A stretch of DNA of 64,000 bases, taken from contig JANTQF010000031.1 of NCBI GenBank assembly GCA_032988165.1, positions 1 through 64,000 of the forward strand. Direction: 5' to 3'. This DNA is from Emmonsiellopsis sp. PD_33 (taxonomy: Eukaryota; Ascomycota; Eurotiomycetes; Onygenales; Ajellomycetaceae). Each line of letters opens with the position of its first letter. Position 1 is the stretch's first letter. Positions 12,465 through 22,720 of this stretch are shown here, in pieces. Under the pieces are notes generated by a model. The model was not told the DNA's origin. It was given only the letters and a program-made list of their open reading frames with translations, and did no database searches. The translations under genes were made by a program, and so were the position numbers.

Positions 12465-12865
12465 GACAGCAAAAAATGAGAAGTAATATTTAAATAAAGA
12501 TAAATCAAGATGGATAAAATATAGATGGTAAAAAGCACAGAGGACAATAGATAATGAAGGAGACTGATAAAGAGTAGCAGACAGCAGGAGATATATATAT
12601 ATGCTAAATAAAGATATCAATGATTCAACCCAAGATAACCTCACAAATCCCATAATCCCATGAATGAAATCAATGATTCAATGTCAATACTAAGAATGTG
12701 GAGAGGCAGCAGATTAAAACCAAAAAGAGGAAAGAAATTAATGGTGAATGATTAAGAGGTGGAATCCATAGAGAGAGTATGTAGCATACAGACACATGAA
12801 GAATGTCAGGACTGATAAAGATAATAGAAGAGATAATCAAAATATTAGTTCATCTCATACATCTA

Positions 12866-13276
12866 ATGATTACAGGCCTCATACTCAGCCCACTGTGATA
12901 ATTGAGTAGATGCAGCAGGCAAGAAAGGGACAGGCTGTACAGACAGCACTGATATGACTAATAAAGCCATAGAGACAGGCTGTACTGGTATTACCTGCAT
13001 AGTAGTAGATCATACCAGCAGCACTGACCTAGAAGGCAAAACAGGGATAGATAGTACTAACAAAGCTAACTAAGAGGCCTCATCCACCTGCCCAGATTTC
13101 AGGGCATTGATGAAACCAACAGGAAGCCTGGGACCTGAGACATCATTAAGGGCATTATAATAAGGGATGCTGAAGGGATCCCAAATGACCACTAAAGGTA
13201 GTAAGAAAATAGATGGACTGAAGGCCAAGTAGTGCTCAGGGGGCAGTAGAGGATACTCAGCAGGGAGGACAAACAT
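12866..13276 (-). pseudogene. Small ORF upstream of Helitron RepHel
   Basis: An ATG at 13276 opens a frame (MFVLPAEYPLLPPEHYLAF...) that runs, with two or three stops, to about 12866, roughly 135 codons. It lies inside the CG-free zone on the same strand as the helicase, so it probably belongs to the transposon. I do not recognise a domain. It could also be a captured host exon, which Helitrons often carry. Confidence 0.35.
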
Positions 13277-13613
13277 GGTAACAGTATAGATGTAAGATAT
13301 ATATATACAGTGAAGAGGTGGAACATGTAGGACATTGAGGATAGAAGAAAAGGAGGAGGTTGGGGTGGAGGGACCAAAGTGCACTATGTGACCAAAAGGC
13401 AGTGAGCAAAAGAACACTAAAATATGAGTATTTTCCTGATGTTCCCTCACTGAGATAGTGTTCTGCTGACCCAACCGAGAACATACATATATGATGCTCA
13501 GGCACCCGCTAGTTTTTATACTACAAGAAAGTATTTCACAAGTAATTCAGAACTCTATCTATCATGTTATCATCAAATTTTCAACCCGATTTACTCCCTA
13601 GTTGGCTCCCTTT

Positions 13614-15104
13614 CTACTGTTTGATATAGAAGTGCTCGCCAGATTCAAGAACCTGGATCTCGTCACCGACGCGGAGGGTGAATTCTATGTATCAAAGTTA
13701 GCCCGACGCGATTCCTTTCAGAACAAGATACAAATCAATGAGCCAAATAGGTCATGGGATGGTTGGGACGTTAAGGGGTAAATAAAAAGACCCACCTTGC
13801 ACCGCAGGAACGCACTGCATGCCCAAACACGCATTATTCACATCCCCTGGATCGATGCACCGGAAGCTTTTCAGTGTCTTATCCGGCTCAACAGCATGTC
13901 TCACGCCCGTATCCGGGTCTACGTTGGGCAGTCGACAACGGACCGTTCGGCATGCCGTGTACACTTCCACACCTTCCTTCTCCGCATTTTTTTGAGCTTG
14001 ACCATCCCTCGGCAGAATCCTAATCCTCTTCCAACCATCCTCCGCAAACGCCTCACTCCCCTCCAGCACCACATTCGGCCGAAACCTCTTCACAGACAAG
14101 CTACGAATCGTATATCTCGTCCTCTCCGCAATATCCCTCACACTGCCCAGCCCAAGCAAATGCAGCGGATACGCATCCGCGAAGCCGGTAATGGGCTGGA
14201 AGCCTAGGGCATCCTTGCGCGGCGCGCAGCGGAAGACCGAGCGGTGGTGGTCCGGATCTACGCGGAAGAGGGTGACGGGTTTCGAGGAGCCGAGGAAGGC
14301 GAGCAGTGAAGGTGGGAGGTGTTTGCCGTAGTCAAAGGCCATCGGGCTCTCTTTCCAGATGCGCATGGGGGCTGAGGGGTATGTGTGTTTTGGTGGTGGG
14401 TGGAGGGGGACGTGGAAGTATTCTTCGCGCGCGCAGAGGTGGAATTTCATTCCGAGGGAGGTGAGGAGGCGGGTTAAGGATGAGCCGGTGGGGATGCGTG
14501 GGTAGTTTATTACCAGGACACCCTTGGAGCGGACTTCGGAACGTTTGGGGGAGTAGGTGGGTGAGGAGGGGTCGGGGATCCAGATCTCTGGCCGGATTAG
14601 GGTCATTTTGGAGTATTTGCCGTCGCGGAGGGTGCGGGCGACCCATTGACCTGTTGCGGGTGGTGCTGTGCTGCATTTCTCTGCCTCTGTTACTGCTGCT
14701 GGAGTGGCTTCGAAATACTCGGCAAAGCAGAATTGGCGGTCATAGGCCATCCCGGTGCTCACGACATCGGCAATGTTGAACTCAACGGCCGCACAGCTCT
14801 TGATCGGGTATGCGAGAAGGGCTTTAATACGGATTTTCTCCATGTCCGTGCTGTTTTTTGAGGGCTGCCGCCGCTTCCGCCTTCCGCTGGTGTCATAATC
14901 GTCCTCGTCATTGAGGTTGGAGAAATTGTGTAATCCTAGTTTCCGGCATCCCTTTGGGTTGCGAGCAGCTGCCGCACGCTTTGATAGCTCAAGGTATAGG
15001 AGTAGTAATATGGGTGTGAGGCAGACGACGTATATGATGAAGATCGAGACGGGGACGGGGAGGTTCAGTTTCGGGACGATACCGCCCAGGCGCGGGAGTA
15101 GCAT
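13614..15104 (-). CDS. Membrane-anchored MOSC-domain protein (mARC-like)
   Basis: A MOSC (molybdenum cofactor sulfurase C-terminal) protein of 459 residues. Two exons: 15104-13796 and 13684-13614, with an intron 13795-13685 ending in CATAG. The second exon supplies the true C-terminus (EFTLRVGDEIQVLESGEH). A single hydrophobic helix lies at about residues 17-40, so the protein is N-anchored. The MOSC_N beta-barrel begins near residue 92 (IRIKALLAYPIKSC). The MOSC core includes RFRPNVVLEG (340-349) and the Cys motif CRTVRC (385-390), placed where mARC enzymes coordinate molybdenum. Eukaryotic relatives reduce N-hydroxylated compounds at the outer mitochondrial membrane with cytochrome b5; that function here is inference from the family. 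The gene ends about 110 bases from the Helitron. Confidence 0.9.
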
Positions 15105-15718
15105 GGCGGATTAGACGCTAGTGTTTATTATCGCGGGAACCAGGCAATAGAGAAAAGTAAATGGGATTAACAATGCAGTTTTATAGTGTTCTGTTCTTTT
15201 GGTCGTGTAATAGCTGCAGTGAAAAAAATGGGCATTCGGCAATGCACGGTAAAGATCACAAAAGCCACCCAGAAAGCCGCAGATTATGTAGGAGAAAGTG
15301 AAGAAAGAAAACGAGACATTAATCTGGTGTAGATGACAGTATTTAATGAATACTTCCCGCCAGACAGCCGGTGGATAAGGGCACGGTCATAGGTTTGTGG
15401 TGAGAGTTGGAGGTGTCGTCGACAAAAAGTTTCGCGGTTGATGACAAAAGTTTATATAGCCGAGAATAAGGAACGAAATACTCGGCCTGCTCAACTGCCG
15501 CGCAATATTAATTGAATATAATAACGAGCCAGCACTGTCGAGTCCATGGCTGCGAACAAGCTACCGTACATTATCTGTTGATAAAACAAGAGGAATTCCA
15601 TTCACAAACTATGTGGAATATCTAGCTAATTTAACTACAGGTAACAGCCGCGCGCTAGCCTTGCCAAAACCATAACGTCATATCTTATACCAGATACTCC
15701 AATCGTCCGTTATCGCTC
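15105..15718. other. Intergenic, MOSC promoter side
   Basis: No gene is visible. The part next to 15105 should hold the MOSC promoter, and the part next to 15718 the 3' end of the kelch gene. Composition is moderately AT-rich with no repeat that stands out. Confidence 0.4.
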
Positions 15719-16756
15719 TCAAGGATAGAAAAGATCAAAGCTTGCCACTGGGCCAGCACCAATAGATATACCTCCACCAGGAATATACACCGTACTATCT
15801 ACAGCTACCGCATATGTTCCATGTCTCGGGAGCTTCATCGGTCCCAACTTCCGCCATTTCCCAGTCGCCGTATTATACACCTCCGTCTCATTAAACACAC
15901 CTGCAGATCCGGGCTTCGGATTCCCCTCCCCGCCAAAGGTGTATATCTGCGACCCCACGGCTGCGGTTGCGATTCCGCCACGGGGCGTTGGCATCCGTCC
16001 CTCCGCAATGGTCCACCCATCTTCAAGCGCTGAGAGATCTAGTACGTTGACGGTATCCTGGACATTGAACTGGCCACTATCTCGACCGCCAACAACGTAG
16101 AACTTGGAGTGGATCACGGCGGCGCCGGCGTGGTCGCGGCGGCCTGGCATGTTCTGCACTGCAGTGGGTAGCGATAGCCAGGTATCCGAAACGGTATCGT
16201 AGGCCGAAACGAGGTTAACGGAAGTCTGTTCACCACCTTCGCGAGGGACGAGGATTTTCATGCCACCAGCGAGCCAGATGATGTGGCCGTCTACACCCAC
16301 GGCTGCACTACCCCTCTCCTGACCGGCGGGTATAGGCTGAATGGATTCCCACACATCAGACTCGGGGTCATAAACCCAGGAATCAGGGACTGATCTCCAT
16401 GCCCCCTCTGGGTCGGGGGTGAGACCACCTAGAACATAAATTCTGCCGTGTACGGCGGCAACATTGGGATGGTTCAATGCTATAGGTAGAGGAGCAGCGG
16501 AGTGCCATGTGTTTTTCTGGATATTATAAAGCTGCACGAGTGTCGTGGTTGGGAATATGCTGCTGTTGGCTTCGGGCACGATGCCGCCGAGAATGGCGAT
16601 AGTCGACCTGGAGATGGCTACTGTGGAGTGCTCCTGGCGTGGTGCGATAGGGATCGGAGCTAGGTCTTTCCAAAGGCCATGATGAGGCCGGTATGGGGTC
16701 CCAATGGCGAGCGGGATAGCTGAGAGAAATATAATGATGGATAGCTTATAGCCCAT
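15719..16756 (-). CDS. Secreted kelch-repeat protein
   Basis: A single-exon protein of 345 residues when started at MGYKLSIIIFLSAIPLAIG, which is a clear signal peptide with cleavage expected just after it. An upstream in-frame ATG at 16777 would put 7 extra residues before the signal peptide, which is less likely. The body is a kelch beta-propeller. Successive blades carry the paired Gly and the spaced Tyr/Trp pattern, for example IYVLGGL...VYDPESDVW, IIWLAGG...AYDTVSDTW, FYVVGGR, IYTFGGE...VYNTATGKW and VYIPGGG. That gives about five to six blades. Fungal secreted kelch proteins are related to the galactose oxidase propeller, but no copper-radical oxidase domain is seen, so a binding or wall-associated role is more likely. 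There are no introns. Confidence 0.85.
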   Translation of the reverse strand: MGYKLSIIIFLSAIPLAIGTPYRPHHGLWKDLAPIPIAPRQEHSTVAISRSTIAILGGIVPEANSSIFPTTTLVQLYNIQKNTWHSAAPLPIALNHPNVAAVHGRIYVLGGLTPDPEGAWRSVPDSWVYDPESDVWESIQPIPAGQERGSAAVGVDGHIIWLAGGMKILVPREGGEQTSVNLVSAYDTVSDTWLSLPTAVQNMPGRRDHAGAAVIHSKFYVVGGRDSGQFNVQDTVNVLDLSALEDGWTIAEGRMPTPRGGIATAAVGSQIYTFGGEGNPKPGSAGVFNETEVYNTATGKWRKLGPMKLPRHGTYAVAVDSTVYIPGGGISIGAGPVASFDLFYP

Positions 16757-17640
16757 TGTTGGTCTGATTTGGTTCATTGTGTCAGGATTTGCGGTCTTTG
16801 ATTTTAGCAAGCGAGATCCATCTGATTAAATACCTGAGCCGCCATGGTTTATTCAGCTGTGAACCGCAATGTTTCCGCTGGGCGATACGTCACGAGTGGC
16901 TCAGGGCTTCTTGGCCAACACGTCTATTCGACCATGCTCCAGCGGCCTCGTTGCTCAGCACTTCTCGTCGACAGGCATCTTATTCTGCCAGGAGCAACTA
17001 CGTGCCCCAAGAATCCTGCAGCCCCGAAGTCCTCCAATAGCAGGATGTTGCTTCGGAACAACGAATCCTCAAAGTCACGTCCCGCTTGGCAGGCATGAGG
17101 CTGACGAGATGTGAAGGATCGCCTGTCCCGCCCAAATCAGGCATTTCTTGACATGATTAACAATCCACCGTGGAAATAGTGGTTGTGTAATCCGTCGAGC
17201 TTGTAGGGCCCATCGAACACCAAGCGTGTGGGGATAAGCCTTCGGTGTTAACGTCGGCGGAGCCGGACATCTCACGAAGCTCCGGACATAAAGAAACGGA
17301 TATCGTCATCATATCGAGTTCTAGATCGATATGGAGCGAGTGGGATAGGGGAGACCAAAAGCTACTGCAATGATCTGATGTTTACAGCAGTGAGCATGTT
17401 TCCTCTCAGAAGAAGAAGAGGAAGAGGAAGAAAAAGAAGAAGGAAAAGGCAGTCAAATATGTCCCGCGTCTATCGCGCTTGGCGCTTTGGAGCGCGCTAG
17501 CAACACGTGATGCCAAGCCTCGGAGCCGCCCCGATAATCCATCCCAAGTCAACAGGGAGCTCTTCAAGCTTCAATTGCAGCTTTGCATTGAGAAATTGTG
17601 AGCGCAAACACCCTGGAATCATGCGGACAACCGGGTGAGG
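16757..17640. other. Intergenic between kelch and Myb-like genes
   Basis: This holds the promoter of the kelch gene (left) and of the Myb-like gene (right), which are divergent. A purine tract (AGAAGAAGAAGAGG) lies at about 17409-17445. Open frames on the plus strand near 16777-17114 have no domain and overlap in three frames, so I treat them as chance. Confidence 0.4.
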
Positions 17641-18852
17641 ATGTTGCCGCTAACTCCCTCGCCTAAGAACTCTACGGAATCTCCATATATGCATAGAAAT
17701 ACAGCTACAATGGAGAGAACGAACGCTGCCCAGTCGCAGCCACATCTACAACATCCCCAAACCAATCCTCCACCGACCGATCCGAACATACCACCACGTG
17801 TGCTGCCCGCATTATCCTCCCTCCCTCAACCTTACCTACTGCCGCCCTCCGTCCTCTATCCTCCCCATTCAATGGCTCCAGCCGCCCTTCCAACTCCTCC
17901 GCCAGTTACACAGCCAGTCCGCGCCAATGGTAGTAGCAGAAGCAGTCGCCGACGAACCACCTGGGTCAGGATGACCCGTGACGAAGAGACAGCCTTGCTA
18001 AATATCTGCGTCAACAAGGGTGGACTATATGGGACCATTGGCATCACTCAGTTTTGGGATGAGGTAACAAAGGCTTTTTCCGAATACGCCGGTCGCCCCT
18101 ATTCGCATACATCTGCGCGTCGTCGAGTCGAGGCGTTCGTCAAGGCGCGAAGGGACAAGCTGAAGGAGGAATGTAAAGAGGAGGGCGGTGACGAAGAATA
18201 TACTCGGCTCCTGGACGCGTGGATTAAGATTGTCGACACCGAGGACGAGAAGAAAAGCGCTGCCATGTTGGAAAAAAGAAAGCGAGAGAACGGGATTAGG
18301 GAGGCAATGCTTGAGAGGGAGAGGATAAAGAATATGATTGCCAATGGGGAGACGCCGCAATATACCAGTACGGAGGGAGAAGACAGCGATAGCGACAGGA
18401 GCTTACATGAAGGTTTATCAGCATCCCCGCCTCCAACGGCTTCTGTCTCTCGGACATCAACCAAGAGGCGTCGTGTCGATCGGCCAAATGATGAAAGGAA
18501 CATGGTATCGGCAGCCATTGCCCAGCTCTCAGATGCCGTCGTCATGGGCATGAGCCAAGATTCGGACAAATCAAGGTTGGAAGGACAGGAAAAATTAGCA
18601 CCACAAGCGGTGCATGATGAACGGGCACAGCGGGAGGCCACGCTCGCAGTTGCCAGAGCTGAGTGGGAGGAGATCAAGAAAATGGTCGCCCAAGAGCTTG
18701 AACGGACGAGGCAAGAAATAACTCAGCAATTTGAACGGATAAGGAACGACGTGCAACAAGAGTTTGAACTGGCGAGAAATACAATATACCGGGAACTGCA
18801 AGCTCATTTCGAGCAGGCTAGAAAGGACTTGCAGGGAATGCAAGGGAGTTGA
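17641..18852 (+). CDS. Myb/SANT-like domain protein with C-terminal coiled coil
   Basis: A single-exon protein of 403 residues. The N-terminal 95 residues are Pro-rich and disordered. A Myb/SANT-like DNA-binding module follows at about 103-180: TTWVRMTRDEETALL, then a Trp in FWDEV, then HTSARRRVEAFVKARRDKL. A Lys/Glu-rich helix spans about 195-240, a basic nuclear-localisation-like STKRRRVDR comes near 275, and a long coiled coil (repeated E-heptads, many QEFE and EQAR patterns) fills about 310-403. The start is ATG 17641; in-frame GTG 17635 is not expected to be used. Further ATGs at 17689 and 17710 are possible. It is likely a nuclear DNA-binding protein. I associate this architecture with expanded families in Onygenales, but the exact family is not recognised. 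Confidence 0.75.
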   Translation: MLPLTPSPKNSTESPYMHRNTATMERTNAAQSQPHLQHPQTNPPPTDPNIPPRVLPALSSLPQPYLLPPSVLYPPHSMAPAALPTPPPVTQPVRANGSSRSSRRRTTWVRMTRDEETALLNICVNKGGLYGTIGITQFWDEVTKAFSEYAGRPYSHTSARRRVEAFVKARRDKLKEECKEEGGDEEYTRLLDAWIKIVDTEDEKKSAAMLEKRKRENGIREAMLERERIKNMIANGETPQYTSTEGEDSDSDRSLHEGLSASPPPTASVSRTSTKRRRVDRPNDERNMVSAAIAQLSDAVVMGMSQDSDKSRLEGQEKLAPQAVHDERAQREATLAVARAEWEEIKKMVAQELERTRQEITQQFERIRNDVQQEFELARNTIYRELQAHFEQARKDLQGMQGS

Positions 18853-19659
18853 ATGTCTGCTGCCATACTTGGGAATACAGCTACTATGGCATAACTAGCA
18901 GGATTATGGGGAGCTGTCAAAAAAACACATGGGATTGACAATCACCAACCCACATCATTACCACGGCATCCACAACCCATACCCGGTTATTATCCCGTCT
19001 TGGAAAGCCCGGCTATATATCTTTCGTTGATGCGAAATAATAGCGCGGCAGGCGGGCGGTGGAAATCCTCCAGAAGCGTTGGGTCCCAGTCTTGCGAGAC
19101 TGAAACGTTTGTATAGATACTAGAATTGGAGGGAGCAATCAGTTGCAGAAGGTCTTTTTTAATATACCCAGTACTTTACTTTACTATAGAAAGCATAGAC
19201 AATATAATATTTAATTGATATTACCAACTGCCTCCAGTTCTCACGCGCCCTGTTGTGCGGTCGAGGTATTCCCCGGCATATCTATATAACTAAAATTGTT
19301 CTGAAGGGATAAAAGTCTGACTTTTAAAATATGTATTTATCCTCATGATTGATGTTGAATATTTGCATAACTGCCAATGTTCAAAAAAGAATCCGGATGA
19401 AAGATTATCGTGCTAAAGCAATGCCATATTTACGAGGGTTAGTTACGTGATGGCACGGAAGAATTCAAGCTCCATCTCACTACAACCAACTTTCTTTATT
19501 CTTGCATAGTACCATAGACAACATTTACCAAACCAGAAATCAACAACACCCAGCTATACTTATATTTAGTATGTTTGTTCACTTATTAGAATATTTTTGA
19601 TCCTCAGTTCGGCTGGTAATATTCCCCCAAACCAGATGCAATCCCTCATTGCATAACCC
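18853..19659. other. Intergenic, AT-rich in the middle
   Basis: No gene is visible. About 19150-19460 is AT-rich and CG-poor, but I see no transposon protein text or terminal repeats in it. The right end must hold the promoter of the RAD51 paralog. Confidence 0.4.
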
Positions 19660-21834
19660 ATGAGCGCTCAAGAAGACATTGCCAAATTCTCCAGCCCCGA
19701 AGAAGGTAATAGCAAATTCCTTTCATTGCACGTCCTCTAACATGAATATAAAGCCGCTCAGCGAGGGCCGCGTAGTGCACAAGCTACTCCTGCCACTATG
19801 AGCCTGCTACGGTATCCCCATACACACCCTGCTTACTACCCAGGCATTGCCCTCCCTTATTGCGCACTTCTGTTATATAAATCTCACATATATCCTTCAA
19901 GATTTCATTGCTGACTCTATCAATAGTCCGCCATCGAACTCGGCCACAGGGCCTATCCAGGACCTTTGGGACCCTCAAATCAACCCCGCCATCAAACCGG
20001 GACCGTGGGGCCATTCCCACCGGACTTCCGCGCCTAGATGCGGCGTTGGAATTACGTTCTTCAGGCCTGAGGCCATCGCCCCTTGGCCCCGGTAGAAGCT
20101 ATGTGTTTATCCCGGGCCAGTCAACGGCTTCGACCAGGGGCGTGCGGCGCGGAGAAGTTACGGAGGTCATGGGCCCTCGCGGAGTAGGGAAGACCGCGTT
20201 TGCGTGAGTTTACGTGTTGGTATAGCACAGCGGGTGCTTTTTCCACCACTGTACATGTTGGGCTGATTGTGTTTTCTAGAATGGGAATTGCAGCCAGTGT
20301 GCTGCAGGCTGGACAGAAGGTTGTATGGATAGGTTAGTTTCACCGGCATGAGAACTACGCCGCTGTGGTCGTGTCTCTCATGGGACTTTGCTACGGGATT
20401 GCTTTGCTCTTACTGTGGACGATCGTCCTAACATCTACAGATACTGCTGGCCCTGTAAATCCGACCAGATTTAAAGACATACTACAGAAGGAGAGAAATA
20501 CTTTTACCCCGGATACGGATGCCCCATCCCCTCCCCAACCAAAGGATATCAATCCAGATGACCCGCTCAAAAACCTCCACCACTTCCACCCTCCAACCCT
20601 CGCTCATCTCCTCGCCCTAATTTCCCACCCCCCAAAGACCTTCCCACCCCCTGAAACCGGCCTAATAGTAATCGACTCCATCTCCTCCCTCTTCACCTCT
20701 GAATACCGCACCAAAATGCCCCCAAAACGCAAGTCCACCAAACCCACCGCAGAATCCAAAGAAGAGCGTACCCGCTGGAAAATCATCGGAAACCTCGCTG
20801 CCAATCTCAAAAAATTAGCCACGAAACTGAACTGCGCTGTCATCACGATCAATGAGATGGCATCGCGGTTCAGGCCCGGCCAGCCACCCGTGCTACACCA
20901 GACTTTATCGGGCGTAACGTGGGATGCGGGAGTTGCCACCCGCCTTGTCCTATACTGGCATTGGTTGCCAGCGGAGTTTCGGGCGAGGGTGGATGTGAGG
21001 ATGAAGAGGGTTAGAATTGCCGAGGTGGTGAGGATGGAGAGGGTCGGGTTGGTGGCGGGAAGGGCGGGGAGGATCGTGCCGTTTGTTATTATGAAGGTGT
21101 GTATGGATTTTTTTTCCCTTTTCTTGTCCCTCCTATTTTTTTTTTGGCCAGGCTGGGTTGTTGTTCGTGGTGCCCGGCTGGTTCTCCTTTGCTTTGTTGT
21201 GGGGACCCTGCTTTATCCACCCCCCAGGATGTGGAATTCACCCAAAGGTACACATGACGTTATGTGGTTCAAAAATAACTAACTAACAATACATTCCACG
21301 CAGACGGGCTTGCATGAATTCATACCCCCAACTCCCAACAACAGCGACGGAAACGGAACTGATACACCACTTCCGCCACTATCCATTCGCACCCCCAACC
21401 GCCCAAACCGTCTAATGCAAGCCCGCTCAAAGCGAAAACTCGACCACGCCGCGCTTTCCTCTGACATTCTAGAAGCACGTCACAGACCCCGAATTGATCC
21501 CGGCGCAATCGATGTTGATGTAGAGATCAAAGCCGAACCCGACGACCAGGACTATGTCAGTGGCGTTTCCAAGACTACTCCTTTCGATCCCTCGATGGCG
21601 TTGGGTATTAAGGGGGAAGGAGAAGGGGATGGGGAAGAAGAATGTGAATGGTTGGATGAGGATGATCCTGGGGGATTTGTTGGCGAAGAGGTAGAGGAGG
21701 ATGAAGATGGAGATGGAGATCGGGATGGAAAGGGGGAAAACACTACTCCTATTCTGACACCTGATGTAGTGGATATCGATGAGGAGACTGTGTTGCTATT
21801 AGAGAATATTCCCGATGATGAGGAGTTTGATTGA
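19660..21834 (+). CDS. RAD51 paralog, Rad55/Rhp55-like recombination ATPase
   Basis: A RecA-fold ATPase. Five exons: 19660-19705, 19927-20203, 20280-20332, 20441-21096 and 21304-21834, giving about 520 residues. The introns have GTAATA, GTGAGT, GTTAGT and GTGTGT donors. Visible features are AIPTGLPRLDAAL before the core, Walker A GPRGVGKT (residues 98-105), VVWID, Walker B LIVIDS followed by SISSLF, and INEMASRF, the pattern of Rad51 paralogs. The C-terminal 180 residues (last exon) are acidic and disordered. Paralogs of this type stabilise Rad51 filaments in recombinational repair (family knowledge). The 221-base first intron may hide one more small exon near 19760-19790, so the first 30 residues are uncertain. 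Whether it is the Rad55 or another paralog cannot be settled here. Confidence 0.8.
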
Positions 21835-22720
21835 TTGATAAGTTTCATTTATGGAAGCTGTACTGTACATAGGTTAAGCATGATTAATAGATGTTCTTCA
21901 TCATATGGCCAAGGGGTGTTCAAGCACTGGACCAATGCCCTTTTTAAGCTAGGATGGAATTCAATTTAGCATCTCTATAGAATGTTTAAGATATGTTGCA
22001 GCATTGTTGCCTCCTTTCCTCTCATTTGCCCACTTCTATGCCACCAACCAGGAGGTGTTTATTAAGTGTTGTTCCAATAATAAGAATAGTTTCCAAACAA
22101 ATCCAGGACATCTTAAAAACTCATCCATTAGAAATGAATGTGCAGCACAACACGTACACATACATACATGCATACTACCTCAGGTGATTATGAGGAACTG
22201 ACTTTTTCATTGGCATCCTTTACTAAATCAACAATCACATTCATATCGTCCATCTAAATAATGCTGTGATAATGACTTGAAGGCAAGCCTAAGCTTGCTG
22301 CTTAATTTAAACTAAGTATGGAGAATGCAGGCATTTGTTCTGAATGCAAAAGATTGGTGCAGTAGTGATAAGTTTTGCCTCAGGGGCTGTTTATCCTGCG
22401 AGCCTTGCCTGCATCCTCTCGCCCCGGTGGCCTCTTTGAACCCTGCTGAACACCCAGTTCTCTGCATTGATGCCCTTTTCCAATTTATAACAGCCCTCGC
22501 TCGAGAGACACCCCCCCCTTTTTCTCCCCTCTCTCACATCCCCTCCGAACACCCCGATAGGTGAGATGAAAGTGGCCTTTCTTCCCTCTCAACAAGACGA
22601 GACAGAGACAACTGGCAAGGGTGAGCAACATAAATAGGACATGGGCTACCAATTTCTATGTCCTCACATTATGAGACTGGAAGTAGTCCCTAAATCCCCA
22701 TCTTCTTGACCTTAGAGACA
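21835..22720. other. Intergenic
   Basis: No gene is supported. The left half is AT-rich and likely includes the 3' UTR of the RAD51 paralog. Pyrimidine-rich text and a CCCCCCCC run lie at about 22510-22520. The last 100 bases precede the start of the next plus-strand gene. Confidence 0.4.

Larger units (their letters stand above)
5739..13500 (-). mobile_element. Decayed Helitron, CG-free, about 7.8 kb
   Basis: A rolling-circle transposon relic read on the minus strand. It contains a Helitron Rep-helicase gene, a second ORF downstream and a small ORF upstream, all riddled with stops. I found no CG dinucleotide between about 5692 and 13470, although CG is normal on both sides. A possible 3' terminus is CTAA at 5742-5739 (minus strand), followed by T as Helitron insertion would require, with a short perfect hairpin at 5767-5785. 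The 5' end is not fixed; it should lie between the last CG-free base and the MOSC gene, about 13470-13510. The ends are therefore approximate. The element sits about 110 bases past the stop codon of the MOSC gene. Confidence 0.85.
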
